Below, in pieces: positions 33,737 to 36,661 of a DNA stretch of 36,661 bases. The DNA is from Pseudodesulfovibrio sp. (GTDB lineage: Bacteria; Desulfobacterota; Desulfovibrionia; Desulfovibrionales; Desulfovibrionaceae). The notes under the pieces are model-generated. The model saw only the letters and a list, made by a program, of their open reading frames with translations, had not been told where the DNA came from and ran no database searches. The stretch spans positions 1 through 36,661 of the forward strand of contig JAEINO010000039.1 in assembly GCA_016342345.1 (NCBI GenBank), given 5' to 3'. Both the position numbers and the translations under genes were made by a program. Position 1 is the first letter of the stretch, and each line of letters opens with the position of its first letter.

Positions 33737-35563
33737 TTACTTCCGTTTAAACAGCTTTTCCAGATCAGACGGATTCCATCGCATGGCAATGGGTCTTCCG
33801 TGCGGGCAATAGTCGCGCTCCGGGGTCTGGAGCCAAACCTCCAGAAGCGCAAGGGCCTCATCCACTGCCAAAGGCTGGTTTGCCTTGATAGCAGTCTTGC
33901 AGGCCATCATGGTCCACAAATCGTCCAGGTTTTTCGCTTTTTCCGCCAAAGCGTCTCCGAGATATTCCTTTGCCTTTCCCGTGTCCAGGGTCGGGGGAAT
34001 GCCGCGCAGCAGAACTTTTGCCGGACCATCCATTTCAAGCATGAATCCCATGCCCCGAAGGTCAACCCAGAGATTCTCCAAGACTTCGGCTTCGCTTGGA
34101 TGAACCGCCATTTCCAGGGGCAGAGCCAAAGGCTGGGAATCTCCCTTGGTCCGTTGCTCCCGCATGGCAGCGAGCAACACCCGCTCATGAGCCGCATGCT
34201 GATCGATAAGCACCAGTGACTGGCCCTGTCTGAGCACCAGATAGGTGTCCGCAACCTGACCCATATACGTAAAATCAGTCCCCGCCAGAGGAGTGGCACT
34301 GGTTGCACCCGGACCGGGAGCCGACATGGTCGAACCACTGTCTCCCATGGTGGGAGGCATGGACAAATCCAAACTCCGAGGCCGGTTGTAGTCGGCCTTG
34401 AACTCGCGATAGGATGAAAATTTCGGTTCTTCAAAATCCATGGAAGCAGACCTGTGCCCGGACCTGGAATGATGATCGACATGACCACCACCGGGAAACC
34501 CGGTGTTCTCGACAGGTTCGCAGGACGAGCCAAACGCTTCCGCACCAGAAAAATTGTCGCTCTCCTGCATCTGTGTCACGGCCTGCATGATGCCACTGCG
34601 AATGACCGAAAAGACACGGCTTTCATCTATGAACCGGACTTCCAGTTTGGCAGGATGGACATTCACGTCCACATCTTCGGTGGGGACTTCCAGAAACAGG
34701 ACTATTTGCGGATATTCACGGGAAATAAGCATACCCTTGTATGCCTGTCGCACCGCCCCCATCATAAGCTTATCCTGCACGGGACGACCATTGACGAAGA
34801 GCAGAATACGCCCAGCCCGCCCCTGCGCCGTGGCAGGCGATCCAGCCGCCCCATGAACACGATACCCGTCACGCTCAAAATCAAAAGGACTCAACCCGTC
34901 GCACACGGTCGGGGGCCAAAAACCACGAAGTCGGGCTGGCAAATCCTGATTGGCTGGCAGCCTAAATGTCTCGCGCCCGCCCATGGTCAGGGAAAAACCG
35001 GACTTGAGGTGGGCCAGACTGATACGCATGAGCGTGTCCTGGCATCGTCGGTTCTCTGTGGATTCGGCCTTGAGAAACTTGAGCCGAGCAGGAGTGTTGG
35101 AAAAAAGATCACGAATTTCAACACGGGTTCCAGAAGCAAGGGCTGCCGGTCCCTGATCCACCACTTCGCCGGCTCGAATCTCGATAAAGGAAGCATCGCC
35201 CGTATCTTGGGCACAGGATGTCATGGTAAACCGCGAAACCGAAGCAATACTGGGAAGAGCTTCACCACGAAAGCCAAAAGAACTGATGGCGGACAAGTCC
35301 GCGAAACTCTGAATCTTGCTGGTTGCATGTCGCGTAACAGCCAGTTCAAGTTGATCGGCGGCTATTCCGCTCCCATTATCCTGAACCACTATGAGCGAAC
35401 GTCCTCCCTTCTCTATGGTGACATCCACGCGGGAACCGCCAGCATCCAGACTGTTTTCCACCAGTTCCTTGACCACACTGGCCGGACGCTCAACCACCTC
35501 ACCCGCAGCGATCTGGTTCTTGAGGCCCGAAGGCAGGATGCGTATGACAGAAGTTACTGGCAT
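33737..35563 (-). CDS. mutL: DNA mismatch repair protein MutL
   Basis: 608 residues. The N-terminal GHKL ATPase carries IAAGEVVERPASVVKELVEN, DNGSGI, HATSKI and GFRGEALPSIASV; DVNVHPAKLEVRF closes the transducer domain. A disordered linker (about 335-415) precedes the C-terminal dimerisation/endonuclease domain with DQHAAHERVLL, ACKTAIKANQPL and CPHGRPIAM. In the metal site DQHA-x2-E-x4-E the last Glu appears to be Ala, while the other nuclease motifs are present. It starts 2 bases after the lptD stop and sits 5 bases before alr. Confidence 0.96.
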   Translation of the reverse strand: MPVTSVIRILPSGLKNQIAAGEVVERPASVVKELVENSLDAGGSRVDVTIEKGGRSLIVVQDNGSGIAADQLELAVTRHATSKIQSFADLSAISSFGFRGEALPSIASVSRFTMTSCAQDTGDASFIEIRAGEVVDQGPAALASGTRVEIRDLFSNTPARLKFLKAESTENRRCQDTLMRISLAHLKSGFSLTMGGRETFRLPANQDLPARLRGFWPPTVCDGLSPFDFERDGYRVHGAAGSPATAQGRAGRILLFVNGRPVQDKLMMGAVRQAYKGMLISREYPQIVLFLEVPTEDVDVNVHPAKLEVRFIDESRVFSVIRSGIMQAVTQMQESDNFSGAEAFGSSCEPVENTGFPGGGHVDHHSRSGHRSASMDFEEPKFSSYREFKADYNRPRSLDLSMPPTMGDSGSTMSAPGPGATSATPLAGTDFTYMGQVADTYLVLRQGQSLVLIDQHAAHERVLLAAMREQRTKGDSQPLALPLEMAVHPSEAEVLENLWVDLRGMGFMLEMDGPAKVLLRGIPPTLDTGKAKEYLGDALAEKAKNLDDLWTMMACKTAIKANQPLAVDEALALLEVWLQTPERDYCPHGRPIAMRWNPSDLEKLFKRK

Positions 35564-35565
35564 GA

Positions 35566-36661
35566 CTAGAAATTGAACAGGTCGAAACCGACCTCAAAGC
35601 GACTGTCGTTGGTCTTCTGAGTAAATGCAAAGTGCAAGGTGTAGCACTCCCCGGCCCAATCCAGTTTTACAGTACGCTCCAAGTCTTTCTCCTTGTTGAA
35701 ATCATGGCGGAACTTGGCCCCAATCGTGAACTCATCGTTCAGTTCCCACTTGCCACCCAGGCTAACGATGGACAAACGTTCAGTGCGCGACCGCTTGTAT
35801 TCATTTATTTTTTCCTGGAAGTCATAGCCTACGGAAATCTCACCCAACCCATCCTTGTACAAACGGATCGTGTTTTCGCTCTGGGTCATGTCACCCAGAT
35901 AGGGAGAAAACCAGGTTCGTGTCAGGATATCGATGAACGTTTCCGGCTTGATGCGCAATTCGGCCATGACATCCGAAAACGGACGACGCTTGAATGTGAC
36001 CAACTCATCCTTCCGGTCAGCCTCATTCTGGTCATAGGACTGTTCCAGTCTGAATATGAGAAAATCAAGATAATCCGAAGCAACAGAAGCCTGTGGCTCC
36101 CCACCGCTGCCAGGTGAAAGAATCACACTATCCCGCCGTCTGTCGAGTACGTTAGTCAATGAATATGTAACACGATTTTGACCAGTTATCCGGTCATATT
36201 TGTCAAAATACGGTAACTCGTCCTGTCCGGTTATAGTCGGAGTGTACGAATATTTCACACGAGGTATGATGGAATGCTTGAGCCGTGTCCACTCGGAAGT
36301 CCCGGCCAGACTTGGCTCAGCCTTGACCTCCTCAGACAGGGTAAACACGCGGGTCATTTCCGAAAAGGCCGTAAAACCTGCGGTCCAGGTGGTTCGAGCC
36401 TGAAACCCGTTCTTGGTGGCATTGGTATCAAGAGTATCACTACGACCGTCATAATCAACAAAAGTGGAATTACCTGTCCCCTCATGTCGGGTAAGATCAT
36501 AGGAAGTATGGTCCACGCCCAATGAAGGTATGAACGAGAAAAAGTCGTTTTTCATGGGGAGCTTGACCGTTGGCTGCACGCGGAAGCGATGGCCGGTATG
36601 CCCGTAGTTCCTGTAAAAATAATCGTACTTGGCGTCAGCAGAAACTTCCAGGGGTGTCCCC
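35566..36661 (-). CDS. lptD: LPS-assembly protein LptD, C-terminal part (5' end beyond window)
   Basis: 365 residues are visible, open to the window edge (first full codons GTPLEVSADAKYDYFYRNYG). The pattern is alternating beta strands of an outer-membrane barrel: LPYFDKYDRITGQNRVTYSLTN (the LptD 'D-x-I-x-G-x-NR-x-xY' signature), ISVGYDFQEKINEYKRS, and a C-terminal strand ending in Phe (FEVGFDLFNF), as expected for BAM-inserted proteins. LptD places LPS in the outer leaflet together with LptE. The N-terminal OstA domain would lie outside the window. mutL follows 2 bases after its stop. Confidence 0.88.
   Translation of the reverse strand, partial: GTPLEVSADAKYDYFYRNYGHTGHRFRVQPTVKLPMKNDFFSFIPSLGVDHTSYDLTRHEGTGNSTFVDYDGRSDTLDTNATKNGFQARTTWTAGFTAFSEMTRVFTLSEEVKAEPSLAGTSEWTRLKHSIIPRVKYSYTPTITGQDELPYFDKYDRITGQNRVTYSLTNVLDRRRDSVILSPGSGGEPQASVASDYLDFLIFRLEQSYDQNEADRKDELVTFKRRPFSDVMAELRIKPETFIDILTRTWFSPYLGDMTQSENTIRLYKDGLGEISVGYDFQEKINEYKRSRTERLSIVSLGGKWELNDEFTIGAKFRHDFNKEKDLERTVKLDWAGECYTLHFAFTQKTNDSRFEVGFDLFNF

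Noticed and set aside
34454-35569. 371-codon plus-strand frame opposite mutL
   Set aside because: Antisense shadow of the MutL ATPase domain.

Overview
The window looks like chromosome of an anaerobic sulfate-reducing Desulfovibrionaceae bacterium (Desulfovibrio or Pseudodesulfovibrio type). This is inferred from gene content: a Tat-exported selenocysteine formate dehydrogenase, a FmdE/molybdopterin-binding fusion, a sigma54-driven orange-protein (ORP)-like operon, anaerobic-type cobalamin genes, and DUF47/Pit phosphate genes. Both ends cut through genes: fdhA lacks its C-terminus at the left edge, and lptD lacks its N-terminus at the right edge.

Layout. 1-5180 (minus): a molybdopterin module made of a FmdE-MoeA-like fusion, a ModE-like DNA-binding protein and selenoprotein fdhA, with a candidate operator and promoter before fdhA. 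5676-12647: cobalamin genes (a fused cobD-cobQ; cobS translationally coupled behind YitT and SAM hydrolase genes), with an RRM protein and a free-standing PocR-domain sensor between them. 12769-20992: SppA-like lipoprotein peptidase, an aminotransferase, a small RTX protein, a family 3 solute-binding protein, ilvD and catalase. 21086-23298: FMN riboswitch with ribB, then hypA-hypB for hydrogenase nickel insertion. 23590-26504: PAS-AAA-HTH sigma54 activator, palindrome, sigma54 promoter, NifX-like protein and Mrp ATPase. 26662-27679: TPR plus HD-GYP pair. 28051-31974: Pho box, phoR, pit, DUF47. 32360-36661: lptD-mutL-alr and a small acidic protein.

The most unusual signal lies outside the genes. 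Four intergenic long imperfect palindromes share one covarying hairpin core but have two kinds of ends. Two copies (about 152 bp) have GGAA-type inverted ends and 4-bp YTAG direct repeats, and look like MITEs of an IS5-group transposase. The other two (about 124 bp, ends CAGnCTnTTGA) each sit between two copies of one terminator hairpin. The oligo-A side stays with the left copy and, in one case, the oligo-T side with the right copy, as if a bidirectional terminator had been duplicated on insertion. No transposase is present in the window.
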